This document shows, one piece after another, positions 1 through 8,871 of a DNA stretch of 64,000 nt. Made by a program: the position numbers and the translations under genes. Source of the DNA: Gammaproteobacteria bacterium (lineage in GTDB: Bacteria; Pseudomonadota; Gammaproteobacteria; DSM-16500); the NCBI GenBank assembly GCA_013287025.1, contig JABDEN010000002.1:1-64000 (forward strand), read 5' to 3'. A model generated the notes under the pieces. It saw nothing but the letters and a program-made list of their open reading frames with translations, was not told where the DNA came from and ran no database searches. Within the stretch, counting starts at the first letter, position 1. Each line of letters begins with the position of its first letter.

Positions 1-1
1 T

Positions 2-247
2 TTACGTCAAAAAGTCATTGCAAATTGGGTGGGCAGAGAAGTGGTGAATGAAGCGCGGTTACAATTAATTACCCTACCCACGGCGCCCAATACGTTAGAT
101 CTGGAAAAAGAAATGCTTGGAGAAACCTGGCAAGTCAAAGGCTCACTCGTTCCCACACCAAATCCAAAAATTCAAAAAATTGAAGTCAGTGTTTATCAAC
201 ATGAAAATAAATTCAGTGAATTAAAGAGTTATTGGTATGCGCAATAA
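2..247 (+). CDS. gspI: Type II secretion minor pseudopilin GspI, C-terminal part (cut by window start)
   Basis: Only the last roughly 81 codons are present; the frame is open back to the first bases, so the prepilin leader lies outside. GspI is a minor pseudopilin at the tip of the type II secretion pseudopilus. The visible part begins with a stretch like the GspI signature after the leader helix (NWVGREVVNEARLQ) and ends in a short beta-rich domain. The stop overlaps the start of gspJ by 11 bases, and gspJ, gspK, gspL and gspM follow in the usual order, which carries most of the weight for this call. No odd composition is seen. Confidence 0.85.
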   Translation, partial: LRQKVIANWVGREVVNEARLQLITLPTAPNTLDLEKEMLGETWQVKGSLVPTPNPKIQKIEVSVYQHENKFSELKSYWYAQ

Positions 248-842
248 CCTCGGATTTACTTTGCTTGAAATATTGATCGCGCTTTCTATTTTCACCATTG
301 TATCGATCATGATGACAGGAACGTTGCATACCGCCATCAATAGCCAGACCATCACGGCAAAAAATGCCGAAAAATTAACAAAAATACAACTCAGTTTATT
401 ATTAATGTCGCGCGATTTCGAGCAGGTCATCGATCGACCGGTTATCAACGCGAAAAATATGAGTGAAGGTGCATTGGTCGGAACTCCCCGCATGGTCACT
501 TTTACGCATAGCGGGTGGGCAAATCCCGGAGGAATTGCTCCTCGCGCGACTTTGCAACGCATGCAATATTCCATAGAAAATCACCGATTGATCCGATCCA
601 TCTGGCCCGTGCTGGACCAAACCGCCAAAACAGAACCGATTCCCCGCGTTTTATACGATAAAATAAGTAATTTGCGGTTTGAATATTTAGATGATAAAGG
701 CAAATTTCAAAATAATTGGCCAACAGAAAATGCGCCCACAGCTCTACCCGTTGCAATTCGTGTTACCCTCATTCTAGAAAATTGGGGTAAAATAACCCAA
801 ATTTACCTTTTAAAAGGACAAAATGTACCAAAATCCTCATAA
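237..842 (+). CDS. gspJ: Type II secretion minor pseudopilin GspJ
   Basis: A 201-residue protein starting with a prepilin-type signal: short charged leader, then GFTLLEILIALSIFT, in which the Gly-Phe junction is the prepilin peptidase site and Glu follows at +5. The rest is a globular periplasmic domain typical of GspJ in length and spacing. GspJ forms the GspI-J-K tip complex of the pseudopilus that pushes folded substrates through the outer-membrane secretin. The start overlaps the end of gspI and the stop overlaps gspK, indicating translational coupling in one operon. Confidence 0.93.
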   Translation: MRNNLGFTLLEILIALSIFTIVSIMMTGTLHTAINSQTITAKNAEKLTKIQLSLLLMSRDFEQVIDRPVINAKNMSEGALVGTPRMVTFTHSGWANPGGIAPRATLQRMQYSIENHRLIRSIWPVLDQTAKTEPIPRVLYDKISNLRFEYLDDKGKFQNNWPTENAPTALPVAIRVTLILENWGKITQIYLLKGQNVPKSS

Positions 843-1740
843 ACAACAAGGGGCTGCCATTATTGTTGCGCTTTTTGTTGTAAGTATCGTTGCCATTTCT
901 GCCGTGCTCATGTTGGAACGCTTTTCGAAAGATCTGCGAAGCACTGAGCTGATTCACACCGCCAGCAATGCGGAATTATTAGCGGCAGGTTCTGTTGCAT
1001 GGGCGATGGAACAATTGAACGAGAATTGGAAAAAGCAAAAACCAGGACAAATCGTTGATGCCACTCCCATCACTTCACCTGAAAATACGATGGATAATGC
1101 AACGATTAGTAGTACGATTGAGGCGGCCGATGGAAATTTCAATATTAATAACATAGCCAATCCAGAATATGAGGAAAATTTCATTCGGTTGATTCAAATA
1201 GTGCAACCGGAAATGACGGAAGAAAAAGCGAAAAATATCTCAACTGCCGTTAAAAATTGGATTGCAACAGGATCGGGGAATCTCGATGAATATTATTCAA
1301 AACAAAACCCGCCTTACCGTGAAGCGCATCGCGCCATGACAAACATCAGTGAATTACGTTTAGTGAAAGGGGTCACGAGAGAAATTTATATGGCATTATT
1401 TCCCTATATTTTTGCACTACCGGAGATTACGGTGATGAACGTGAATAATGCCCCACTTCCTGTTTTAATGTCGTTAAGTCCTTCCATGACCAAAGCATCC
1501 GCTGAAACCATTAGGAAAAGCACGCCTTTTCAAGATGTGGCGAAGTTCATGGAGTTAGACGTGGTTAAAAACAACAATATTTCAAAGGAAAAAATAGGGA
1601 TTATAAGCAACTATTTTTTGGTAAAAACGCGTGTTAAAGTAAATGATCATGAAACCGTTTTATTTACCTTAATTCATCGTGAAATCAAAGATAAGAAACC
1701 TATCGAAACGGTATTATGGCAAAGTAAGGGATTGCAATGA
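823..1740 (+). CDS. gspK: Type II secretion minor pseudopilin GspK
   Basis: A 305-residue protein, the usual size of GspK, the largest minor pseudopilin, which caps the pseudopilus. It has a basic leader followed by a GAAIIVALFVVSIVAISAV membrane/pilin helix; as in many GspK proteins the residue at +5 after the Gly is not Glu. The body contains the alpha-helical insertion expected of the family (roughly residues 100-230, with a segment resembling the type II secretion helix-hairpin domain). An AAAGGA ribosome site precedes the ATG. Its stop overlaps the gspL start (ATGA). Confidence 0.92.
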   Translation: MYQNPHKQQGAAIIVALFVVSIVAISAVLMLERFSKDLRSTELIHTASNAELLAAGSVAWAMEQLNENWKKQKPGQIVDATPITSPENTMDNATISSTIEAADGNFNINNIANPEYEENFIRLIQIVQPEMTEEKAKNISTAVKNWIATGSGNLDEYYSKQNPPYREAHRAMTNISELRLVKGVTREIYMALFPYIFALPEITVMNVNNAPLPVLMSLSPSMTKASAETIRKSTPFQDVAKFMELDVVKNNNISKEKIGIISNYFLVKTRVKVNDHETVLFTLIHREIKDKKPIETVLWQSKGLQ

Positions 1741-2937
1741 CCTCAAAAATATTGCTTTATTTACACAGTAATGACAACACTATCATCAGTTGGATCAAAA
1801 CAGATAGCGACGATATCGTCCAGGAAGAACGTCATCGCGTCCCCATCACCGATTTAGCAACCCTCGCAAAAGATAGTGTGGTGACTGTCATTGTGCCTGG
1901 TGAAGAAGTACTCGTCACTTCCATCGATTTACCGAAAATGCAACGTTCAAAATTAAGAGAAGCGGTTCCCTTCGCGCTTGAAGAAAAACTTATTTCTGAT
2001 GTGAACGAATTACATTTTGCGATTGGAGAAAGTGAAGTAGGCGAATCAACGCCTGTGGTCGTTGTCAAAAAACAAAAAATGGAAACTTGGTTACATACCA
2101 TTCGTGAAGCAGGATTGTCACCAACCGCTTTTATACCTTCCATTTTCGCCATTCCTGATCCATGGCATGTTTGTCTCGACAAAAAAATTGCGATTGTCCG
2201 TACGCATCGCTATAGTGGTTTTGCCTGCGATTTATATAATTTACAAACGCTACTAGCGCTCGAATTAAAAAAACAATCGACGAAACCGGAATGCGTGCAT
2301 CTTCATTGTTTCGAAGATGCGGAGATTAAATTAGATTTCGATTCAGTTTCTGTCAAAGAAATGAAAAGTAATAAAAATATATTAACCTGCATGCAAAAAT
2401 GGTTAATGACATATCCACGTATTGATTTATTACAAGGTGAATATGAGATCAAAGAAAAAACAAATTTTTCTAAAAAAATCCTGGACCCTCACTTCCCTTT
2501 TAGCCATTGCGTGGATTGCAATTTTATTTTTCAATCAAATTTCTTCATATGTTATGCTTCATCATGCGGTAAAAAATAGCGATCAAGAAATTGCAACCAT
2601 TTATAAAAAACATTTTCCAAACGCGACAGATATTGTAGCGCCACGCGATCGCATGAATAGTCAATTACAACTATTGACGCAGCAGTCTTCAAAAAATTTA
2701 TTTTTTTCATTGTTAGTCGATATTGGAGATGCGTTACAACAAATTTCTGGGATTGAGCTCGACAATATTGATTATCGTGATCATCGTTTTTCATTACAAA
2801 TATACACAAAAAATTTCGATGATCTAGAACATTTTGTCAAAATATTCGCGGAAAAAAGCCTCATGGTCAAACAACAAAATGCCAATATGTCAGGATCGAT
2901 GGTAAAAGCAAATGTCTTAATCGGGGCAAAAACATGA
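1737..2937 (+). pseudogene. gspL: Type II secretion GspL, interrupted by a frameshift in an A7 tract
   Basis: GspL is the inner-membrane platform protein that binds the GspE ATPase with its cytoplasmic actin-like domain. The first frame (from 1737) encodes that domain up to the expected LLQGEY segment, then runs into an unrelated tail and stops at 2579. The next frame carries the missing part: a transmembrane helix (LLAIAWIAILFFNQISSYV) and the periplasmic domain, ending at 2937. The frames join at a run of seven A at 2472-2478. Removing one A would give a continuous protein of about 399 residues, the normal length. It may be a true null allele, a sequencing error or a site of polymerase slippage; the sequence alone cannot decide. 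gspM overlaps the 3' end by four bases. Confidence 0.85.
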
Positions 2938-3401
2938 TAAAAGAATATTGGTTTCAATTAGCTACTCGTGAAAAACAAACTATCATGATAGGTGGGTTTT
3001 TCGCATTCCTATTTTTATTTTATTTTTTGATATGGTCTCCGTTTACATCTAAAGTTGAGAATTTAAAAAATACCGCGAGTAGTAATGCCGTTTTGCTAAA
3101 AGAAATGCAAGAGATCGATCAGAAAATAAATTTTCTTCAAAAAAATAGTATTAGCACGCATGGTTCCTCTTTAAGTATTTTACAAAATGCCATTCAACAA
3201 AGTAGCGTTGCAAAAAACCTTACTGATATGCAACAAAAAGAAAAAGATTCCGTGCAGCTATATTTTAAAGAAGTTGACTTTGATCAGCTTATCACGTGGC
3301 TTATCAACAATTCTTCTGAAGGATGGACAATTTCAGAATTTTCAACTACGAAGACCAGTAAACCGGGGATGGTTTCGGCAAGATTTCAATTAAGGCTTTG
3401 A
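2934..3401 (+). CDS. gspM: Type II secretion inner-membrane protein GspM
   Basis: A 155-residue bitopic membrane protein: a short cytoplasmic N-terminus with the WFQLATREKQTIMIGG pattern common in GspM, one transmembrane helix at about residues 20-40, and a periplasmic coiled-coil plus ferredoxin-like domain. GspM partners with GspL in the inner-membrane platform. It starts in an ATGA overlap with the shifted 3' frame of gspL, so its translation should normally be coupled to full-length gspL. No gspN follows. Confidence 0.88.
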   Translation: MIKEYWFQLATREKQTIMIGGFFAFLFLFYFLIWSPFTSKVENLKNTASSNAVLLKEMQEIDQKINFLQKNSISTHGSSLSILQNAIQQSSVAKNLTDMQQKEKDSVQLYFKEVDFDQLITWLINNSSEGWTISEFSTTKTSKPGMVSARFQLRL

Positions 3402-3406
3402 AGTTT

Positions 3407-3907
3407 ATGGCATTATTAAAATTAGTTTATTACGCTTGTCATCCTGCGTTACACAAAGTAGCGGAACCCGTGACCATTTTTGACGAAGCACTCGCAACCT
3501 TAGTCAAAGATATGTATGAAACCATGTACCATGAAAACGGCGTGGGGCTTGCCGCACCGCAAGTTGGTATTACAAAACGTATCGCGACGATTGATGTGTC
3601 TGAAGAACGGAATAAACCTTTTGTGATTATTAACCCCGAAATTATTGAACGAAGCGGCGAGGCGCTCATGGAAGCCGGCTGTCTTTCCGTCCCTGGGACT
3701 TACGATAAAGTCCCCCGCGCAACTTATGTCAAAGTACGCGCGCAAGATGAGAAAGGTAATTTTTTTGAAATAGAAGGTGAGGGATTGTTAGGACATTGTC
3801 TTCAACATGAAATCGATCATTTAAACGGAAAATTATATATTGATTATTTATCTCCATTGAAAAAAAGAATGCTGTTGAAGAAGATGGAGAAGTTTTTGAA
3901 GAAGTAA
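3407..3907 (+). CDS. def: Peptide deformylase
   Basis: Removes the formyl group from the N-terminal Met of new proteins in the cytoplasm. All three deformylase motifs are present: GVGLAAPQVG (motif 1), EAGCLSVPG with the metal-binding Cys (motif 2) and QHEIDHLNG, the HExxH-type site with two His and the catalytic Glu (motif 3). About 166 residues, normal for the family. I chose the ATG at 3407; a TTG three codons upstream is possible. The gene follows gspM directly, so it may be read from the gsp operon. It is followed by a palindromic repeat. Confidence 0.97.
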   Translation: MALLKLVYYACHPALHKVAEPVTIFDEALATLVKDMYETMYHENGVGLAAPQVGITKRIATIDVSEERNKPFVIINPEIIERSGEALMEAGCLSVPGTYDKVPRATYVKVRAQDEKGNFFEIEGEGLLGHCLQHEIDHLNGKLYIDYLSPLKKRMLLKKMEKFLKK

Positions 3908-3960
3908 GGTATCAAAGTAAAAATAAAATGCCTAACAAAACTTGTCATTCCCGCCCCCAC

Positions 3961-4040
3961 CGTCGTCCCGCGGCTTGTCCGCGGGATCCAGAGCAACATC
4001 AATGCAGTTCTGGATCCCGCGGACAAGCCGCGGGACGACG
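3961..4040. repeat. 80-bp palindromic repeat, family A
   Basis: Two perfect 31-base arms beginning CGTCGTCCCGCGGCTTGTCC surround an 18-base loop. The loop is the reverse complement of the loop of the copy at 26057, so the element occurs in both orientations. It lies between def and the converging ankyrin gene. Just upstream (about 3943-3955) is a fragment of the TGTCATTCCCGC family. Confidence 0.95.
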
Positions 4041-4051
4041 AGGTTTTCCAT

Positions 4052-5434
4052 TTATTTTTTCACCATCAAAACCTTCTCCTCCTCTGCATCAACCTCTTCA
4101 GGAATAGGTTGCTGAAACACATGTCGAACTTTTGAGAGCCAAGAGGATTGCATCGTGGGTGTTTGTTTATCTAATAAATAATTCTGAATAAGCGCGATGC
4201 ATTCAGCGCGGCGTTTTGATAAATCAAAAGTTTTCGTCAAATAATTTTCAAAATTTAAATCTACTTTTTCACAATTTGGTTTTTGTTGAATTAAAAATAG
4301 AACGGTCTCAATATGCCCATATTCCGCAGCGACCCTAAAAATTCTAGGCATTTCAATATTATTCACGTTCGCATTATGTTGAAGAAGCGTACGAACCATC
4401 GCTAAATTTCCAATTTTTGCTGCCCAATATAATGGAGGAAGTTCGCATCCAGACAGCAAACCATACTGATACTCGGAAACGGCTTGATTAGGATTTGCTT
4501 TCGCTTCTAATAACGTTTGCACGATCTCTATTTCCGATTTTTGAATCGCTGCAAAAAGCGCCGTGCCTAATCTCGATTTTTTATTGACGATTGCTTTCGC
4601 ATCCAAAAGCAATTTTACCGTTGCAAGACCACCTGTTTGCACTGCAACATGCAGGGCATTATCATAAGATCTTTCAAAATTAACATCCACATTCACTCGA
4701 ATGAGTTGGTCCACTAATTCTGGATCATTTAACTTAGCAGCAAAATATAATAATTCTTCCACTTGCGTTTTTTTAAGAAATATCACTCGCGTCAACAATG
4801 TGCGAATAAGCTCAATATTATTTGAATGCATGGCACAATCTACCGCGAATCGAAAAATATTATCCGCACAATCTTTCAATAGTGTTAGCGTGAATTCATT
4901 TAATTTATATAAAATGACATGATGAATTAAATCGTGTTTATGCATGGGATAATTTTTTAAAAACAAATTCATTAAATCGAATTTTTTCCGAGAAGCCAGC
5001 AAGCGACACAATTCAGAAACATCTCTTATCGTCACGAGATTTTCTAGCAATAACTCAATTGCGATAAAATTTTCTTTTTCCACCGCAATTTGTAAAGGAG
5101 TGAAATAAGGTGTGCCATAACTCATATTCGCATTGGCTCGAATTAAGAGTTTAATAACATTCGGATCTCCCTTTAAAACTGCAGTCATTGACACGCTATT
5201 ATGTTGTAAATCATGATCATTAGGATCGACATTTGCCTCAATTAATAATTGCGCGCATTCATAATCTTCATCTTCAACACAAATCATCAGTGGAGATTTG
5301 CCATGATAATTTTTAGCGTTTAATGTATCAGCCTGCAATTTCGGCAAAAGTAATTTTAATTTTTCGGCGCGAGAAATTTGATTTTTTTCCTCTATCGTCT
5401 CAAATAATAATTTTTCTTGTTTAGTGAGTGGCAT
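4052..5434 (-). CDS. Ankyrin-repeat protein, possible Dot/Icm effector
   Basis: A 460-residue protein without signal peptide or membrane helix, made mostly of ankyrin repeats. Units such as GKSPLMICVEDEDYECAQLL, NALHVAVQTGGLATVKLLLD and PPLYWAAKIGNLAMVRTLLQ are clear; others in the middle are degenerate. The C-terminus carries an acidic patch (PEEVDAEEEKV) near the end, like the E-block seen in many Dot/Icm substrates. It is a paralogue of the next upstream gene: both begin MPL with a matching roughly 40-residue helical cap. The gap between them is only 14 bases, so they are probably co-transcribed. The effector role is inferred from domain type and from the secretion genes nearby. Confidence 0.88.
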   Translation of the reverse strand: MPLTKQEKLLFETIEEKNQISRAEKLKLLLPKLQADTLNAKNYHGKSPLMICVEDEDYECAQLLIEANVDPNDHDLQHNSVSMTAVLKGDPNVIKLLIRANANMSYGTPYFTPLQIAVEKENFIAIELLLENLVTIRDVSELCRLLASRKKFDLMNLFLKNYPMHKHDLIHHVILYKLNEFTLTLLKDCADNIFRFAVDCAMHSNNIELIRTLLTRVIFLKKTQVEELLYFAAKLNDPELVDQLIRVNVDVNFERSYDNALHVAVQTGGLATVKLLLDAKAIVNKKSRLGTALFAAIQKSEIEIVQTLLEAKANPNQAVSEYQYGLLSGCELPPLYWAAKIGNLAMVRTLLQHNANVNNIEMPRIFRVAAEYGHIETVLFLIQQKPNCEKVDLNFENYLTKTFDLSKRRAECIALIQNYLLDKQTPTMQSSWLSKVRHVFQQPIPEEVDAEEEKVLMVKK

Positions 5435-5448
5435 AAAAAATCCTTTTT

Positions 5449-6942
5449 TTATTTTACTTTTAATCGCTGTAATGGAATATATTCAATTTCTTTTTCATCC
5501 AACATTTTTTGTTTTTGCATAAATAAAGAATCAATGAATGTCACTTTAGTGGATGGTTGCACTTTTACCGAATTGAAAATACTCATACATTCTGCGAATT
5601 GCAATACATTGGTATTTTTAGATGGTTTAAAGTCTTCTGATACTTGTTTTAAATCTACCTTTGCCTCAATCAAATATTCAAGACAATCAACGCGACCTAA
5701 TTCAATGGCTTTTTTGATAGACTTTTCTACTCTTGGATAATCAATATTCGCTTTATATTCCACTAATAATTTCATCATGGGAAGATTATTTCGCATCATC
5801 GCAATATGCAAAGGAATGATATCCTCCATTATACCAAGGCCTTCTCCGCATAATAATAACATTTCATTACGTAACCCATTTTCATAATTAGGATTCGCTT
5901 TATGCTCTAATAATAATTTCGCTCCATCCAGATTATTGATGCTTATCGCTACAATTAAAGGCATCTTATCTGCAACCTCTAAGTTAGGATCGGCTTTAGC
6001 TTCGAGTAACGAACGAATACATGATATTTCTTTTGCTTGAATGGCAGCATACAAAGCGGTTTTACCAATATACTTTGTGTTCACATCCGCTTTGATATCC
6101 AATAATTTTTTTAAAGCAAAATGAGATTTTTTTTCTGCCGCATACACTAATAATTCGTTCATACCTAACATTTGTAATTTGCGACGAGAAACGCTTTTTA
6201 TATAACTAATGCAATTTTCTTTAATCGCCGCTTTCAACAAATACATTTCGTCTTCGAGGACGAGAGGGAGATGTTCTCTAATTTTTAGAATCACATTAAA
6301 ATGTGATCCGCGCAATGCATACTCTATACCACGGTCTAAAATATCTGACGATATACGATGAATAAATCGATTGACGATATCAATATCGCCATAATAAGCT
6401 GCGCCTTCGAAAATTCTTTCTATGAAAAGATGACTATTATATTTTTCTAATAAGTTAATCAACTCATAAGCTTTAGTTTCGAAAATAAAATGAATTAAGT
6501 CATGGATAATTGTAATCTTCACCTTTTTTTCTAGTAATTTTGTTGCTATTCCAAAATTTTTGCAATGAATTGCCATTTCCCATACATTGATATCATCTTC
6601 TTTATTCGCATAATTTGTTTTCGCATTGATATCTGCGCCTGCTTGAATAAGAAATCCTGCACATTCGTGGTAATTTTCTTTGATCGCGAGCATCAGCACG
6701 TTATACCCATAAATATTTTTGGCGTTTACATCTGCATTGGCTTTCACTAATAATCTTACGGCTGCCATATCATTTTTTAGAACCGCGATCCAAAGCGGTG
6801 AATGCCCGCGTCGATTTTTGCAATTGATATCATCTTCTTCGGTTAATTCGTTAATGATTGCGGTGAGTTTTTCTACGCGGGTTTCTTCTTCTTTCATTTC
6901 GAGGACGGCAAAAAGTTTTTCTTCATTTTCCTGAAGTGGCAT
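5449..6942 (-). CDS. Ankyrin-repeat protein, paralogue of downstream gene
   Basis: A 497-residue ankyrin-repeat protein, first gene of a two-gene unit. Clear repeats: GHSPLWIAVLKNDMAAVRLL, YGYNVLMLAIKENYHECAGF, TALYAAIQAKEISCIRSLLE, MPLIVAISINNLDGAKLLLE and IPLHIAMMRNNLPMMKLLVE; a central region of roughly 130 residues keeps repeat spacing with weak sequence. No signal peptide or membrane helix. The C-terminus is basic (LQRLKVK) after a Glu-rich stretch. The start is an ATG with an AAGGAAG ribosome site. Ankyrin proteins in Legionella and Coxiella are often Dot/Icm effectors binding host proteins; here that is inference. Confidence 0.88.
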   Translation of the reverse strand: MPLQENEEKLFAVLEMKEEETRVEKLTAIINELTEEDDINCKNRRGHSPLWIAVLKNDMAAVRLLVKANADVNAKNIYGYNVLMLAIKENYHECAGFLIQAGADINAKTNYANKEDDINVWEMAIHCKNFGIATKLLEKKVKITIIHDLIHFIFETKAYELINLLEKYNSHLFIERIFEGAAYYGDIDIVNRFIHRISSDILDRGIEYALRGSHFNVILKIREHLPLVLEDEMYLLKAAIKENCISYIKSVSRRKLQMLGMNELLVYAAEKKSHFALKKLLDIKADVNTKYIGKTALYAAIQAKEISCIRSLLEAKADPNLEVADKMPLIVAISINNLDGAKLLLEHKANPNYENGLRNEMLLLCGEGLGIMEDIIPLHIAMMRNNLPMMKLLVEYKANIDYPRVEKSIKKAIELGRVDCLEYLIEAKVDLKQVSEDFKPSKNTNVLQFAECMSIFNSVKVQPSTKVTFIDSLFMQKQKMLDEKEIEYIPLQRLKVK

Positions 6943-7023
6943 ACGTTCTTCCTTAAAGTTTTTTTTATGAAAATGAAAGACTATATTAGTTTTTCTTTCT
7001 TGTCATCTGTGCTTCTTTATAAT

Positions 7024-7074
7024 CTGTCATGCCAGCATGTTTTTATGCCACCTTTAAGCATGCTGGCATGACAG
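7024..7074. repeat. Inverted repeat, family C (TGTCATGCCAGCATG)
   Basis: 16-base arms CTGTCATGCCAGCATG and CATGCTGGCATGACAG around a 19-base loop. The loop is the exact reverse complement of the loop in the copy at 19389, showing the same element in opposite orientation. It sits upstream of the ankyrin pair and at the 3' side of the hypothetical gene at 7138. Confidence 0.9.
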
Positions 7075-7137
7075 TTTTGTTAGGTAAGTGCTGTTATTTA
7101 CTCCCGCATTTTGAAAGCGGGAGCGAGATGATATTTG

Positions 7138-7743
7138 TTAACGGTTGCCAGGGCCCATACTAGGACTTTCAAACTGTTCTGGGGTTGGTGCATCAGTAGG
7201 GTTAGGTTTGCTAAACATTGTGCTTGGGATGACTATAGTAGTATGAGTTGGCTTTGTCTCAGTGGTTTCAGTCTTAGCCTCTGGAGCAATCGGCTTTTTC
7301 TCTGTGGCTACAACCTTATCTTCTGGAGGACACGAAGATAAAGCTTGCACTATACAATATCCAAGACCGACAACTATGGCGAATCCCACGCCACCTGCTA
7401 TGAAAGCTGCTCCACCGACCCCTGCTGGGATAACGGTTTCATACAAAGGTATATTATCTTTTACCATTGCATCTCCAAGCGCATTACCTGCCATAGCTAA
7501 CAGAACACCTAAACCTGCAGTTGTTTTGGTTGTATGTTTTGAATCGGAACATCCACCCATCGCACCAACAATCGCGCCTATTACTGCATTACCAGCCGCA
7601 CTTTGATTAATCGTTGACATTGCATAACCAACGTGACCCGCTGTTTGCATTATTTTGACACCGACTGAAGTTACAATAACACCACTCGCAGCATAACCTC
7701 CGCCCGTTAAACCCATTCTTGCTAACATTCTACCTATACTCAC
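7138..7743 (-). CDS. Glycine-rich membrane protein of unknown function
   Basis: I do not recognise this 201-residue protein. I chose a GTG start at 7743 because AGAGGAG lies eight bases upstream; the frame is open for 23 more codons. The first roughly 140 residues are Gly/Ala/Val-rich with three or four likely membrane helices (for example NAVIGAIVGAMGG, LGVLLAMAGNALGDAM and AAFIAGGVGFAIVVGLGYCI), resembling pore or glycine-zipper regions. The C-terminal 60 residues are hydrophilic, rich in Pro, Thr, Glu and Lys, and probably unstructured. It stands alone between two inverted repeats. A secreted membrane-inserting protein or an envelope protein are both possible. Confidence 0.6.
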   Translation of the reverse strand: MSIGRMLARMGLTGGGYAASGVIVTSVGVKIMQTAGHVGYAMSTINQSAAGNAVIGAIVGAMGGCSDSKHTTKTTAGLGVLLAMAGNALGDAMVKDNIPLYETVIPAGVGGAAFIAGGVGFAIVVGLGYCIVQALSSCPPEDKVVATEKKPIAPEAKTETTETKPTHTTIVIPSTMFSKPNPTDAPTPEQFESPSMGPGNR

Positions 7744-7858
7744 AGGGATAACTCCTCTTTTTGTTAATAAAAATAAATACATAGAACATACAAAATAAAA
7801 CGGGGGTATCATAACGGTATTTCATTTGAAATGCAGTAAAAATTTTATTGCGGGGAGG

Positions 7859-7940
7859 TCATCCTGAACGAAGTGAAGGATCGGTTTAATTCATCACCAT
7901 ATTATGGAAGTAAACTGATCCTTCACTTCGTTCAGGATGA
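7859..7940. repeat. Inverted repeat, family D (TCATCCTGAACGAAGTGAAG)
   Basis: 30-base arms beginning TCATCCTGAACGAAGTGAAG match their reverse complement at 7911-7940 with one mismatch, around a 22-base loop. This is the only copy in the window. It lies between divergently placed minus-strand genes (hypothetical 7138-7743 and aguB), where it could form a stable hairpin in either transcript. Confidence 0.9.
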
Positions 7941-7983
7941 CAAAGCCTCTACATGCAACAACGCCTTTACAAAGGGGACTTTC

Positions 7984-8871
7984 TCAGTCCAAAAACCGCT
8001 TCACCACACCCTCATACGCATCAATACGACGATCGCGTAAAAATGGCCAGCCGCGGCGGACTGTCTCTGTGCGGTCTTTGTGAATGGTTGCCAGTAACAC
8101 TTCGGCTTTTTCCTGACTCGCTTCCGCTAAGAATTCACCCTGCGGCCCGGTGATAAAACTTGAACCCCAGAATTGTAAACCGCGCTCTGATCCCGGTTCT
8201 GCAGATTCAAACCCCACACGATTACACACCACCACTGGTAAACCATTCGCAATGGCGTGCGCGCGTTGAATCAAAATCCAGGATTGACGTTGACGCTCAC
8301 ATTCGGATTTATCATTTTCTTGCGTGCCCCAACCGATGGCGGTTGGATACAATAAAATATCCGCACCGCGCAATGCCATCAAACGCGCCGCCTCTGGATA
8401 CCATTGATCCCAACAAATTAATACACCTAATTTACCGACAGAAGTTTGAATCGGCTCAAATCCTAAATCGCCAGGTGTAAAATAAAATTTTTCATAATAT
8501 CCTGGATCATCCGGAATATGCATTTTGCGATATTTGCCTGCGATTTCGCCATTTTTTTCGAAAACGACTGCAGTATTATGATAAATACCAGCGGCACGGC
8601 GCTCGAACAACGACGCCACAATCACAATTCCTAATTCTTTCGCAATCGCACCAAAGAAATCTGTGCTCGGTCCCGGAATCGGTTCGCTCAAATCACACAG
8701 TTGTGCATTTTCCGTTTGACAGAAATAAAGACTCGTATGCAATTCTTGTAACAAAACAAGATTCGCACCTTTCGAATGTGCTTCTCGAATACCTGCAACG
8801 GTGACCGATAAATTTTGTTCGCGATCAGCAGTACAATGTTGTTGCACTAACCCCACTCGAATTTCACTCAT
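7984..8871 (-). CDS. aguB: N-carbamoylputrescine amidase
   Basis: A nitrilase-fold hydrolase of 295 residues that converts N-carbamoylputrescine to putrescine, CO2 and ammonia. The Glu-Lys-Cys triad is visible: E43 in LLQELHTSLYF, K116 in KYRKMHIPD and C153 in LICWDQWYPE. Family-typical sequences such as GIYHNTAVVFEKNGEIAGKY and FYFTPGDLGF support AguB over other nitrilases. It overlaps the upstream aguA by eight bases, an arrangement found in many bacteria. I chose the ATG at 8871 (MSEIRVG) over an in-frame start three codons upstream. Last gene of the polyamine operon. Confidence 0.96.
   Translation of the reverse strand: MSEIRVGLVQQHCTADREQNLSVTVAGIREAHSKGANLVLLQELHTSLYFCQTENAQLCDLSEPIPGPSTDFFGAIAKELGIVIVASLFERRAAGIYHNTAVVFEKNGEIAGKYRKMHIPDDPGYYEKFYFTPGDLGFEPIQTSVGKLGVLICWDQWYPEAARLMALRGADILLYPTAIGWGTQENDKSECERQRQSWILIQRAHAIANGLPVVVCNRVGFESAEPGSERGLQFWGSSFITGPQGEFLAEASQEKAEVLLATIHKDRTETVRRGWPFLRDRRIDAYEGVVKRFLD

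Noticed and set aside
3961..4040. Family A palindromes as ordinary intrinsic terminators
   Set aside because: Most copies lack a following T run, have 31-bp arms with constant sequence, and occur within operons and between divergent genes. They are repeats that may affect transcripts, not dedicated terminators.
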